Origin: Bacteroidetes bacterium GWF2_43_63
GTDB taxonomy: Bacteria > Bacteroidota > Bacteroidia > Bacteroidales > DTU049
Length of the DNA: 64,000 nt
NCBI GenBank assembly: GCA_001769275.1
Contig: MEOQ01000043.1
Coordinates: forward strand, 33,210 to 97,209
Reading direction: 5' to 3'
Below are positions 50,226-59,215 of this stretch, in pieces. How positions within the stretch are numbered: the stretch's first letter is position 1; each line of letters begins with the position of its first letter. The position numbers and the translations under genes are program-made. A model generated the notes under the pieces. The model did not search any database. It was given only the letters and a program-made list of their open reading frames with translations, and was not told the origin of the DNA.

Positions 50226-52745
50226 TTAATCAATTGAAGAGTTGATTGAGAAGTGGAATTGTCCCTCCCATTTACTCTGAATTCCGGGCACGTTGTCAAA
50301 AGGTATGCCATAATCGAGACCCAGCAAACCAAACATAGGTAAGTAAATTCTTACGCCAAGTCCGCCACTTCGTTTAACTGCAAAGGGATCAAATTCCTCG
50401 AATTTCAGCCAGGTATTGCCGGCCTCAAGAAACGATAGCAGATAAATAGTTGCCATTGGATTGGTCGATATCGGATAGCGCAGCTCCATGGTATATTTGC
50501 TGTAAATAGTCCCACCAATGGATGCATTGGAGCCATCGCGAGGTGTCAGCACGGAATTCCCGTAACCACGCATCCCAATAATCTCACGTCCGTCAAGTGC
50601 AAATCCCGAAAGTCCGTCGCCACCCAAATAGAAGCGCTCGAATGGAGACAACCCAACATCCTTGTTCCACATGCCCAGGAAACCAAACTTAGTTCTTGTC
50701 ATAAGGACCAGATCTCCGAAAAGTTTAGTGTAGAGGGTTGCGTTGAATTTCCATTTATGATACTCCAGCCATTTGAATTTTTCCTGGTCAGTAGCCGTAG
50801 TATAATCCTTGTCGGTAAAATAGGAATATGGCGGAGTAAAAGTTACAGAAGCGGAAATCTCTGAGCCCGATTTCGGGAAAATGGGATCATATGATGAGCT
50901 GCGGCTCAATGCAATTCCAAAATTCACGTTGTTGGCATTTCCCGAAGTGAAAGAATAGGTTTGGAAATATTCATCAAAATTGTAAAACTGATAGGAAAGA
51001 GTGAAATACTCCATAAAATAATCATCGGGCCATTTCAACCTTTTTCCAAGACCGACGGAAGCACCTGAAATATTCATCACCTCTCTTTCAAGAAGTTTAC
51101 CACTGGTATTGTAGGTCCCGTCATCAGCTTTGGAAATCCCATTTGTCTGCACCGAATGAAAAAATGATATGCTCAGTGCATTTGGTTTCTTGCCACCCAG
51201 CCATGGTTCGGTGAACGACATGTTGTAGGATTGATAATAAGTCCCGTTTGACTGACCACGGATACTGAGTTTCTGTCCATCGCCGGTTGGAAGTGGACGA
51301 TAACTGTCGCCGTTGAAAATGTTGCGCATGGAGAAGTTGTTGAACGACACTCCAAGCGTGCCAACCAGTCTGCCGAGACCCCAGCCTCCTGAGAGTTCGA
51401 ACTGGTCGGTGGAAGTCTCTTCCACAACATATTCTATGTCTACGGTGCCATCTGTAGGATTTGGCTTTGGATTGACGGCCAGTTTCTCATTATTGAAATA
51501 TCGGAGCTGCGCCAATTCGCGCTGGGTGCGGATTATATCGGATCGATTGAACAATTGTCCCGGCTTTGTTCTGATCTCACGAAGAATTACGTGATCGTTT
51601 GTTCGGGTGTTTCCGACCAGCGTCACCTTATTAATGGTGGCTTGTTTGCCTTCATAGATCTGAATTTCGAGGTTGATGGTATCACCGATAACGCTTTTCT
51701 CAACAGGAGTTACAGAAAAGAACAGGTAGCCATCGTCCATATACAGCGATGATATATCGCGGCCGCTCAGGTTATAGAAAAGATTGCTCTCCAGAATTGT
51801 CTGGTTATACACATCACCACGCTTCAAACCCAAAATTTCGATCAGCTGTTTATCGGAATACTTGCTGTTGCCCACCCATGCGATGTCGCCAAAATAGTAT
51901 TTTGGGCCTTCATCTATTTTTAAACCGATCGAAAGTTCCTTTTCATTCTCTATTACAATTGTATCGCTTACTATTGAAATGTCGCGATACCCAAGCTCTT
52001 TGTATTTTGCAATTATAGCAGATTTGTCTTTTTCGAATTCGGACCCAATGTATTTTGAAGCTTTGAAAACATGATAAAACTTCTTTTCTTTGGTTTCCTT
52101 CATTGTTTTCCGGATCACTTTTTCCTCTACCTGACTATTGCCGGAGACTGCGATTTCCGAAATCTTCATTTTTTTACCACGGTTGATACCAAAATCAATA
52201 GTGACCATATTACCTGCAGTCGTGTCGGGCTTTTGAGCGACCTCGACCTGCGCATTATAAAAACCTTTATCAATAAAATGTGAGCGAATAACACGCTTGG
52301 CATTCATGAGGGTGTGCTGTGAAACAACATCACCACGCACCAGTTTCAGCTTTTCGCGGATATTATCAGCTTCACTTTTACCAATCCCGGAAATACTGTA
52401 TTTCGACAACCTGGGACGGTCCTGAAGATAGATATCGAGGTAAATAAAATTACCCTGAACGGCGGTTACAGAAATGATAACCTGTTCAAACATTCCGTTT
52501 GAATACACTTTTTCAACCGCATTGCTGATTTCCTCGCCGGGAACTTTTATGGATTGACCGACCCGCAAGCCGGAAACAGAAATTACATTGTCGGCACTTG
52601 CGAAAAACTCGCCGCTGACAGTAATGCCAGCAATTTCGTATGGACGCGGGTTTCGATAATCGACACCAATAATTTTATCAGTTTGGGCGCTTACAGCAAC
52701 ATGCAGTAAAACCAGTATCAGACAGCACCACAGAGATTTGAACAT
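50226..52745 (-). CDS. bamA: Outer membrane protein assembly factor BamA
   Basis: 839 residues with a signal peptide (HVAVSAQ). Five POTRA domains (about 35-430) are visible as repeated beta-alpha-alpha-beta-beta units: NVISVSGLRVGQ, VSGNSQVEEKVIRKTMKE, VGNSKYSDKQLIEILGLKRGD, LVGNTRTNDHVILREIRTKPG. The 16-strand barrel follows and contains GGDGLSGFALDGREIIGMRGY, the VRGF/Y-type L6 loop region (here MRGYGN). It folds and inserts outer-membrane proteins. The 3' end (SINSSID) is polar rather than ending in an aromatic residue. uppS ends two bases before its start. Confidence 0.95.
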   Translation of the reverse strand: MFKSLWCCLILVLLHVAVSAQTDKIIGVDYRNPRPYEIAGITVSGEFFASADNVISVSGLRVGQSIKVPGEEISNAVEKVYSNGMFEQVIISVTAVQGNFIYLDIYLQDRPRLSKYSISGIGKSEADNIREKLKLVRGDVVSQHTLMNAKRVIRSHFIDKGFYNAQVEVAQKPDTTAGNMVTIDFGINRGKKMKISEIAVSGNSQVEEKVIRKTMKETKEKKFYHVFKASKYIGSEFEKDKSAIIAKYKELGYRDISIVSDTIVIENEKELSIGLKIDEGPKYYFGDIAWVGNSKYSDKQLIEILGLKRGDVYNQTILESNLFYNLSGRDISSLYMDDGYLFFSVTPVEKSVIGDTINLEIQIYEGKQATINKVTLVGNTRTNDHVILREIRTKPGQLFNRSDIIRTQRELAQLRYFNNEKLAVNPKPNPTDGTVDIEYVVEETSTDQFELSGGWGLGRLVGTLGVSFNNFSMRNIFNGDSYRPLPTGDGQKLSIRGQSNGTYYQSYNMSFTEPWLGGKKPNALSISFFHSVQTNGISKADDGTYNTSGKLLEREVMNISGASVGLGKRLKWPDDYFMEYFTLSYQFYNFDEYFQTYSFTSGNANNVNFGIALSRSSSYDPIFPKSGSEISASVTFTPPYSYFTDKDYTTATDQEKFKWLEYHKWKFNATLYTKLFGDLVLMTRTKFGFLGMWNKDVGLSPFERFYLGGDGLSGFALDGREIIGMRGYGNSVLTPRDGSNASIGGTIYSKYTMELRYPISTNPMATIYLLSFLEAGNTWLKFEEFDPFAVKRSGGLGVRIYLPMFGLLGLDYGIPFDNVPGIQSKWEGQFHFSINSSID

Positions 52746-52747
52746 GT

Positions 52748-53500
52748 TCAGTCTTTTTTATCTTGATTCGTAATAATTTGTTCCCCTGTCATTCCATAAC
52801 GACGTTCACGTGACGAATAGGTTACAAGAGCCTTATTGAATTCGTCTTCGTTAAAATCGGGCCAGGTAACCGATGTAAAATGCAGCTCAGTATAGGCAAG
52901 CTGCCACAAAAGAAAATTTGAAATCCGCTGTTCGCCTGAAGTCCTGATCAGGAGATCTGGATCGGGTATTTCAGCAGTATACAGATAGCCTCCGAAAAGT
53001 TTTTCATCAATTTCTGCTGTAGATATTTTTCCAGCAGAAACATCCTCTGAAATATTAATTACAGCCCGCAGAATCTCATCCCTTGCGCCGTAATTGAGTG
53101 CTATAACAAGAGTCAGCACGCTATTTCCAGCGGTAACATCAATCGATTTATGCAACGAAGCTCTGGCCTCATCCGACAGCCGGCTGATATCTCCAATTGT
53201 CAGCAGCCGCACTCCGTTTTTGTTCAGTTCTTCAGTCTCGCGCTCCAACATAAAAACCAGCAAATCCATAATAGCGTCCACTTCTTCCTTTGGTCGTTTC
53301 CAATTCTCGGTTGAAAAAGCATAGAGCGTTAGAAATTTTACGCCGGACTTTGCTGCCGCCTTTACAATTGTCTTGACTGTTTCAGCGCCCTGACGGTGAC
53401 CTTCAGCCCGGTCAAGTCCGCGCGCTTTCGCCCAGCGGCCGTTTCCGTCCATGATTATTGCAATATGCTGAGGGATATCTTTTTGTACAGGTTTTGTCAC
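52748..53500 (-). CDS. uppS: Undecaprenyl/isoprenyl diphosphate synthase
   Basis: 250 residues. cis-Prenyltransferase that makes undecaprenyl diphosphate, the lipid carrier for peptidoglycan and glycans. HIAIIMDGNGRWAKARGL carries the catalytic Asp at about 18, followed by LTLYAFSTENWKRP, ALNYGARDEI, LIRTSGEQRISNFLLWQ and TELHFTSVTWPDF, all conserved. The length is normal. It is embedded between the DUF6089-like genes and bamA in the envelope cluster. Confidence 0.96.
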   Translation of the reverse strand: MTKPVQKDIPQHIAIIMDGNGRWAKARGLDRAEGHRQGAETVKTIVKAAAKSGVKFLTLYAFSTENWKRPKEEVDAIMDLLVFMLERETEELNKNGVRLLTIGDISRLSDEARASLHKSIDVTAGNSVLTLVIALNYGARDEILRAVINISEDVSAGKISTAEIDEKLFGGYLYTAEIPDPDLLIRTSGEQRISNFLLWQLAYTELHFTSVTWPDFNEDEFNKALVTYSSRERRYGMTGEQIITNQDKKD

Positions 53501-53512
53501 TGAGATTCGGAT

Positions 53513-54388
53513 TTATAAAATACTGGATTCATTTTTCAGGATTCGGAGGTATTTGGCTTTGAAACTGTCACGGCGCTTGCTCCCTCCCGGGCATGAATCC
53601 GATTTGTCTTTAATTTTAAATGTCAGTGTAAGCCCGGCAAAAGAATACCAGTCTTTGGTGGCTGAATTTCCGCGCTGAAAACCGGTCCTGTCTATTTCGC
53701 TGTCATCGGATGGATCGGCCAGTGCAGCAGCTACTTCAGTATTCTGTGACATCAGAACCGTAGGATCGGCATAGGTTGTACTCACATCGTCGATATAATC
53801 GGTGAAAGTTTTTCGCATGCCCCATTCAATTCCCAATACCGTTGAAGAGCCAATTCCTACTTTAAATCCGACTCCGAAAGGAATGGCAAATCCAGCCAGA
53901 TTATAGGGACTTCGATCAGGATATGCCGTCGTTCCCTGCCCCTCTGTACCGAGGGACTGCAGATTGTACCAGTCGCCTTTATAATTGCCTTGAGGATTGA
54001 ACTTGAAAAACGAAGCTCCAACAAAAAGATAAGGGGTAAAGAAATCTTTATCGTGCCCGATTTTAAATTTATAGTAAGACAACTCATACTGTGCGCCAAA
54101 TTCCATTAAGGGCGAACGAAAGCTCAGGTTTCGGTTCTCGTTATACAGAATCACGCTGTCAGCCGCTTGAAGCGATCCGAACAAGGCATGTAACCGTATG
54201 GCCATACGAGAATTCATATTATAACGGTACATTAACCCTGCAGCCGGCTTCGCCTGCATGAAATGCCCATAGGGGTTCAGGTCGCCAATGTAATAAGAGA
54301 CGCCACCCATTATTCCAAGCTCGTGCTGCTGCGAAAAACCGCTTAAGCCCGCAACCACAATCAGAAAAGAGAAAATAATCCGTTTCAT
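53513..54388 (-). CDS. DUF6089-like outer-membrane barrel protein, copy 2
   Basis: 291 residues from the ATG at 54388; an in-frame ATG at 54418 adds ten unconserved residues and overlaps the leader, so it is not preferred. A signal peptide ends at LSGFSQQ. The body shows ELGIMGGVSYYIGDLNP, YRYNMNSRMAIRLHA, SPLMEFGAQYELSYYKF and GVGFKVGIGSSTVLGIEWGMRKTFTDYIDDVSTTY. It shares that last segment and overall plan with the next gene, so both are paralogues. These Bacteroidota barrels sit in the BAM/Skp cluster; their role is unknown. A -7 box TAATTTTG (plus 54465-54472) lies upstream. Confidence 0.85.
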   Translation of the reverse strand: MKRIIFSFLIVVAGLSGFSQQHELGIMGGVSYYIGDLNPYGHFMQAKPAAGLMYRYNMNSRMAIRLHALFGSLQAADSVILYNENRNLSFRSPLMEFGAQYELSYYKFKIGHDKDFFTPYLFVGASFFKFNPQGNYKGDWYNLQSLGTEGQGTTAYPDRSPYNLAGFAIPFGVGFKVGIGSSTVLGIEWGMRKTFTDYIDDVSTTYADPTVLMSQNTEVAAALADPSDDSEIDRTGFQRGNSATKDWYSFAGLTLTFKIKDKSDSCPGGSKRRDSFKAKYLRILKNESSIL

Positions 54389-54437
54389 TTCTGCTGGAAT
54401 AACGTGAAATTGTAGCAATTAGTATATAAATGAGCAA

Positions 54438-54458
54438 CCCATTCTGAGCAAGAATGGG
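54438..54458. other. Perfect hairpin between the DUF6089-like genes
   Basis: CCCATTCT-GAGCA-AGAATGGG, eight-base perfect stem without poly-T, between the stop of the upstream copy and the start of the downstream copy. It may be an mRNA processing or attenuation structure. Confidence 0.5.
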
Positions 54459-54503
54459 CGGCTGCAAAATTAGGTAAATTTATGGTTGTCTTTCTGTTCA
54501 AAA

Positions 54504-55400
54504 TCAGAATTTCGGAATTGAGAATCCGCCACGCGGAATTTTGTAATAGAAAGTAATTTCAGCAAACATGTATGTATCGTGATCGGTAGGGTCTCCACGC
54601 TGCATATTGGGGGCTGTTTGGCCGTATACTTCACCAAGACTTGGGTCGGCCATATAAGCAGCAATGTCTCCTTTTTCTATAGCCAGTTCATCGTTGTTGA
54701 AATAAGTGCTGCTGCAATCGTCGATATAATCAGTCCAGGTTTTGCGGATACCATATTCAAGGCCGATTGACCATTCACGGCTGATGGCATATTTAAAGCC
54801 AAACCCAATCGGAACCACTGGTTGTACGCGGTGGTACGGCTTGCGTGTTTCAACAAGTCCCTGACCTTCTGTACTCAGCGGTTTCAATGCAATCCAGTCA
54901 CCGTTGTATTTACCCTGCGGATTGAACCACATGAGGCCTACTCCAACAAATACATAAGATTCAATATTGATGTTTCTCCACCCCTGAACTCCGCGGAGTT
55001 TGTAACGATGGCCTTCGCGTTGCCGGGTAAGCATCCATTCAAACTGTCCGTTCAATTCAATGATTGGGGTCCGGAAATTTAGATTTCTATTATGGCGGAA
55101 TAATTCCTCGGTTTTTGCGTCATCACCATTCAGATATGCAAAATGCATCATACCCTTGACGCAATTTGATTTTCCGGTCCTGTAACGGTAACCAATGCTT
55201 GTACCCGGCCGGGTTGCAGGCCAGTCAAGGTCGCGCATACCATTTGTGCCAATCTGGTTGGCACCTCCAAGGTCACCCAAAAAGTTGGATGCGCCCAACC
55301 CAAAAACGTATTCTTTCCTTTCACGGCGCCATTGCTGGGCTGAAGCCGTATCTGCGATCAGAAAGGCGAGTAAAAATAATATGAGCCCGATGATTCTCAT
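54504..55400 (-). CDS. DUF6089-like outer-membrane barrel protein, copy 1
   Basis: 298 residues with a signal peptide (DTASAQQ). RREYVFGLGASNFLGDLGG, YRTGKSNCVKGMMHFAYLNG, TPIIELNGQFEWML and SIGLEYGIRKTWTDYIDDCSSTY place it in the same group as the downstream copy. The identical WTDYIDD/FTDYIDD block near residue 220 shows paralogy. It has its own -7 box (plus 55429-55436, minus TATCTTTG). The body contains one extra Cys pair compared with copy 2. Role unknown, likely a structural or sensor component of the outer membrane. Confidence 0.85.
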   Translation of the reverse strand: MRIIGLILFLLAFLIADTASAQQWRRERKEYVFGLGASNFLGDLGGANQIGTNGMRDLDWPATRPGTSIGYRYRTGKSNCVKGMMHFAYLNGDDAKTEELFRHNRNLNFRTPIIELNGQFEWMLTRQREGHRYKLRGVQGWRNINIESYVFVGVGLMWFNPQGKYNGDWIALKPLSTEGQGLVETRKPYHRVQPVVPIGFGFKYAISREWSIGLEYGIRKTWTDYIDDCSSTYFNNDELAIEKGDIAAYMADPSLGEVYGQTAPNMQRGDPTDHDTYMFAEITFYYKIPRGGFSIPKF

Positions 55401-55484
55401 AGTGAATGGTTTAATCCCAATTAAGAGGCAAAGATAATAAAAAAACGTAAATAATAAACTGATTATTCTCTTGAAATAAAAAAA

Positions 55485-56366
55485 TCATTTATTGCGCTTA
55501 TCCTCTCCCCACATCAGTTTTTCACGGATGACACAAAAAAAGCTGTCTGCGGGCAGGCGTACAAAATTGATGGTAAATGGCGCTTTACGAATCGATACCT
55601 TTTGTCCACGATTTAACACAGTCTGATTTGAATCAAGAGAAAGTATAAACGTATCCGTTCGTCCTTCCGGTATAAAAGTGATGACGTCCTTGTCGGAAAT
55701 AACGATTGGACGGACCGAAAGATTGTGGGGCGCGATAGGAGTAAGAATAAAATTTTCCGCTTCAGGAACCAGAATCGGACCTCCGCAACTAAGGGAATAC
55801 GCTGTTGAACCTGTTGGCGTTGCCAAAATAATTCCGTCGGACCAGTAACTATTCATGAAATCGCCATTGACCCAGGTGTTGATGGCGATCATAGAACTGG
55901 CGTTGCTTTTATGAACCGACACTTCGTTGAGGGCATAGATTTTTTTCCCAAAGAACTGTTCGCAGTCATCAATCTCCAGCACCGTGCGGCCGGAAAGAGT
56001 GTAATTCCCTTTTCTGAATTCATCCAGAGCAAGACGGAAATCCTCTTTGCGAACATTTGACAAAAAACCAAGCCGGCCGAAATGAACTCCCATAACAGGA
56101 ATGCCGCTGTCGCGAATAAGATTCACCGTTTCCAGTATTGTGCCGTCGCCGCCGAGACTTACAACCAGATCGGCAACTCCGGCCACGGATTCATCCTGCT
56201 TAAGAAATTTTGTATTCGATGGAAGCGAAAATGCAGCACTGATCTGAGCTTGCATGTGCCCACAGAAGATTGCCTGACCGTTTGTTTGTGAAACAACATC
56301 AAGCACCGTCTGGATCTCGTTGTTGAAATCTGAGGAATAATTCCGTAAAAAAACACAAATCCGCAT
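55485..56366 (-). CDS. nadK: NAD kinase
   Basis: 293 residues. Phosphorylates NAD to NADP. The GGDGTILET motif (72-80) with catalytic Asp, NEVSVHKSNASSMI, and the NAD-binding DGIILATPTGSTAYSLSCGGPIL are all present, and ALSVRP-type PHNLSVRPIVI follows. The length is standard. It lies between the BamA/TamA-like gene and a DUF6089-like gene in the envelope cluster, a placement frequent in Bacteroidota and not functionally explained. The spacing to the upstream gene is 11 bases. Confidence 0.95.
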   Translation of the reverse strand: MRICVFLRNYSSDFNNEIQTVLDVVSQTNGQAIFCGHMQAQISAAFSLPSNTKFLKQDESVAGVADLVVSLGGDGTILETVNLIRDSGIPVMGVHFGRLGFLSNVRKEDFRLALDEFRKGNYTLSGRTVLEIDDCEQFFGKKIYALNEVSVHKSNASSMIAINTWVNGDFMNSYWSDGIILATPTGSTAYSLSCGGPILVPEAENFILTPIAPHNLSVRPIVISDKDVITFIPEGRTDTFILSLDSNQTVLNRGQKVSIRKAPFTINFVRLPADSFFCVIREKLMWGEDKRNK

Positions 56367-56377
56367 GGTGTAAAAAA

Positions 56378-57751
56378 TTATACCGGTGCTGTGAAATGCA
56401 AAAATATGCCTTTTTCACGAAACCGGTTCATTGTAAATTCGAGACGGAAAACTTTGTTGTAGTAAGTCACCAGGTCAATACCTAAACCAGCACCTGCAAG
56501 ATAATCACCAGCGAGACTATTGCTGATAGAAAATAATCCGCGCTGCGACCATCCCTGATCGAAAAAAATGTTTGCAAAAACCGCAATAGGTACGCGATTG
56601 AACTTGCTGGTGCGAATAAGCGGGAGCTTCAAGACCCTTTGCTGCAGAATGTTGTACTTAAGATTATTTCGATGGATTAAAAAATGCCGGGCCGGAATCA
56701 CCCGGTATTGAAATCCACGGACAAAATCATTTCCATAACCCATAAAACCTGCGGAAGCAAAAGTTTTTCCTTCGTTCAGCGACAAGTAAACTGTTGTGCC
56801 AGTGGCAAAATACAATGGTCCTGAAATTTTGAAATATTTTCGCGTAGTGCTTTTAAAATAAAAGCCCTGATCGTTTTTTTCAGAAATTCCCGCTATACCA
56901 CCCAGATTTATTTCAGCATCAGCATACCATCCTTTAAGTGGATAATTTTTAAAGTCGCGAAAATCGTAGCGGTATTGGTAGTTAAATGAAAATCGGCTCC
57001 AGGACTTGGCGGGAGCATAATCCGGATTCAGCAGCAACAACGAATCAGCAAATCTGGTCGATTCGTACATCACCGAAATTTTGTGTAGTTGGTACATCCC
57101 TACCCTTCGTGTAGCCGCTGCTGAGGTAAAAAGTCCGGAAAAGGCATAGCTGTCGGGTAGTTTGAGCGAAACCGGCTCATGATCAGATACTGAATATGAA
57201 ATGGAATGCGACGCCTCAAATCCGGCCGCGGCCGAAATTCCCCAGTTTTGTTTTTTGTCGAGATAAGGCTTGGAATACGATAAACCATATATCTGATTAT
57301 AACCGGTTTTCAACAAAAGTTTCAGGTACTCCTTGCGCCCACGGAAATTTTCATGATACACATACAGACCGTAAGTGACTTTTTCGAGCGACATATTGCG
57401 CAGCCACACATTGAAGTTTCTCTCCTCAATATTGAAATAAGGCGTTGGCCAGATGTACCAGCGCTCTGTCACTTGAATGTGTACGCAGCCACTGTCGCCG
57501 AAAACGACTGAAGCAAAATGGAACAGCGAAGTGTTTACAAGGTTTTGTTCGGCCTTCAGAGCCAGGTTCGCAGTGTCACTAATCAGCAAAGAATCTCCGG
57601 TTGTGAATGGAATTTCCCTAAAAATCACGCTTTCCTTTGTAACACCATTGCCTGAAACAGAAATATTGCTGACAATATACAGTGAATCGTCTGAACCGGC
57701 AAATGAAGCCAATGAAATTATAAAAACAAAAAAAATAAATGGAATCTTCAA
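56378..57751 (-). CDS. BamA/TamA-family outer-membrane protein
   Basis: 457 residues with a signal peptide (SLASFAG). One POTRA-like domain is at the N-terminus (about 22-100: SNISVSGNGVTKESVIFREIPFTTGD), then a barrel of about 330 residues with YRYDFRDFKNYPLKGWYADAE, GYGNDFVRGFQYRVI (VRGF motif of the L6 loop) and a beta signal near the end. It is half the size of BamA, with a single POTRA, like TamA-type or surface-antigen-only Omp85 proteins. It probably assists export or insertion of outer-membrane or surface proteins. Confidence 0.88.
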   Translation of the reverse strand: MKIPFIFFVFIISLASFAGSDDSLYIVSNISVSGNGVTKESVIFREIPFTTGDSLLISDTANLALKAEQNLVNTSLFHFASVVFGDSGCVHIQVTERWYIWPTPYFNIEERNFNVWLRNMSLEKVTYGLYVYHENFRGRKEYLKLLLKTGYNQIYGLSYSKPYLDKKQNWGISAAAGFEASHSISYSVSDHEPVSLKLPDSYAFSGLFTSAAATRRVGMYQLHKISVMYESTRFADSLLLLNPDYAPAKSWSRFSFNYQYRYDFRDFKNYPLKGWYADAEINLGGIAGISEKNDQGFYFKSTTRKYFKISGPLYFATGTTVYLSLNEGKTFASAGFMGYGNDFVRGFQYRVIPARHFLIHRNNLKYNILQQRVLKLPLIRTSKFNRVPIAVFANIFFDQGWSQRGLFSISNSLAGDYLAGAGLGIDLVTYYNKVFRLEFTMNRFREKGIFLHFTAPV

Positions 57752-57755
57752 AATA

Positions 57756-58424
57756 TCACATATTGAGGTATCTCATCAGCAACTCATATCGATCCTGCAG
57801 TATGTCATCAATCATATCTTCGCCGAAAGACGCAACAACATTGTATTCATAACGGGTAAACGTCTGAAGAATTTTTCCGATATCGGAATTATTTACTTTC
57901 AGCACCAGCTGCATCATTGTGGAATTAGGCATGGTGCGAACAAAGGACGCAATGATAAGCGCATCGTTCGATTCAACAATATTCGAAATCTGGGTGAGCG
58001 AATAGTCAATGACATTCATTTCAATGATGATAATACCACCTGGATTGTTGACGGAAAGGAGCTCAGCCACCACCCTCAGCACCGAATCTGAAAGAATGAC
58101 ACCGGCAAGTATGTTGTTTTTGCCGGTAACAGGAATCAGGCTAAGCTTGTGTTGATATATAGTGCGCAGAATGTCGAAAATATGAGCATTTTCGCTAACC
58201 GATGCACCTTGGGTCATGAGCTTGATATTGCCAATGGGTTGTTCAAAATCGTTTAGTCCGAGCAAATCATCCTCTGAAACTAATCCGAGGTACTCTTCAT
58301 TATTGACAATGGCCAGGTGCGTAATTTTATACTCCTCCATAAGCGTTAAAGCTTCAGAAGCAGATGTGCTGGTTTTCACACTGGGGATGGCAGAAAAATT
58401 TATATCGGCGGCAAAAAGGCTCAT
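57756..58424 (-). CDS. CBS-domain protein
   Basis: 222 residues from the ATG at 58424; a longer start at 58469 overlaps the pdxJ promoter region. Two CBS domains (about 10-60 and 80-135: SEALTLMEEYKITHLAIVNNEEYLGLVSEDDLL, and IYQHKLSLIPVTGKNNILAGVILSDSVL) are followed by an ACT-like region (about 145-215: GGIIIIEMNVIDYSLTQISNIVES). CBS pairs sense adenine nucleotides. Bacteroidota usually place this gene beside nadK and pdxJ. It is the first gene of the minus-strand cluster. Confidence 0.85.
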   Translation of the reverse strand: MSLFAADINFSAIPSVKTSTSASEALTLMEEYKITHLAIVNNEEYLGLVSEDDLLGLNDFEQPIGNIKLMTQGASVSENAHIFDILRTIYQHKLSLIPVTGKNNILAGVILSDSVLRVVAELLSVNNPGGIIIIEMNVIDYSLTQISNIVESNDALIIASFVRTMPNSTMMQLVLKVNNSDIGKILQTFTRYEYNVVASFGEDMIDDILQDRYELLMRYLNM

Positions 58425-58474
58425 AATAGATAAAGATACGGGACAAAAATATAATTTTTCAGGCAGCAATGTAT

Positions 58475-58482
58475 TAAATTTG
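58475..58482 (+). promoter_or_regulatory. Putative -7 promoter box TAAATTTG of pdxJ
   Basis: TAnnTTTG match 14 bases before the pdxJ start, in the 71-base divergent region. Confidence 0.45.
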
Positions 58483-58495
58483 CAAAAAACTTGCT

Positions 58496-59215
58496 ATGAC
58501 GCGACTAAGTGTTAATATAAACAAGATCGCAACGCTGCGAAATGCACGGGGTGGAAATGTTCCGGATGTACTTCAGGTTGCTGTTGACTGTGAGCGCTTC
58601 GGAGCTCAGGGAATCACTGTTCATCCCAGACCCGACGAGCGTCATATCCGCTATGCCGATGTATATGCATTGAAACCGCTGGTGACAACGGAATTTAATA
58701 TTGAGGGATATCCTTCGGCTGATTTTCTCAAACTTGTACTCGATGTGGTGCCCGATCAGGTCACGCTGGTGCCCGATCCGCCTGACGCGCTCACCTCGAA
58801 TGCCGGATGGCTCGTGAAAGAAAACATGGATTTTCTGAAAAAAGTGATTGCTGACTTTCATTCAAAAGGAATCCGTGTTTCCATTTTTGTTGATACCGAC
58901 ACTGAGAATATTCTTGCAGCAGCAGAAACAGGAACCGACCGGCTTGAGCTCTACACAGAGCCATATGCCACCCATTTTCCACAGGATAAACAAAAAGCAA
59001 TTGCATCATTTATCGAAGCCGCCCGGGCTGCCGGAAAAGCCGGGCTTGGACTCAATGCCGGGCACGACCTGAATTTGCATAATCTCCGTTTCTTCGCCGA
59101 AAATATTCCGGGACTTCTTGAAGTTTCCATCGGTCATGCACTCATCAGCGACGCTCTATATTTTGGGTTGGAGAACACCGTTCAAATGTATCTGCGTCAG
59201 CTGCGACCCGCATGA
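58496..59215 (+). CDS. pdxJ: Pyridoxine 5'-phosphate synthase
   Basis: 239 residues. Condenses 3-amino-1-hydroxyacetone-1-phosphate with deoxyxylulose 5-phosphate to form PNP. The TIM-barrel signatures [56 protein letters not shown] (in PdxJ usually VPEKRxExTTxGG) and [11 protein letters not shown] are in order. The P-D-P-P replacement for the classical E-K-R-x-E is normal in Bacteroidota. Its stop overlaps the start of the hydrolase by four bases, so both are translated together. Confidence 0.94.
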   Translation: MTRLSVNINKIATLRNARGGNVPDVLQVAVDCERFGAQGITVHPRPDERHIRYADVYALKPLVTTEFNIEGYPSADFLKLVLDVVPDQVTLVPDPPDALTSNAGWLVKENMDFLKKVIADFHSKGIRVSIFVDTDTENILAAAETGTDRLELYTEPYATHFPQDKQKAIASFIEAARAAGKAGLGLNAGHDLNLHNLRFFAENIPGLLEVSIGHALISDALYFGLENTVQMYLRQLRPA

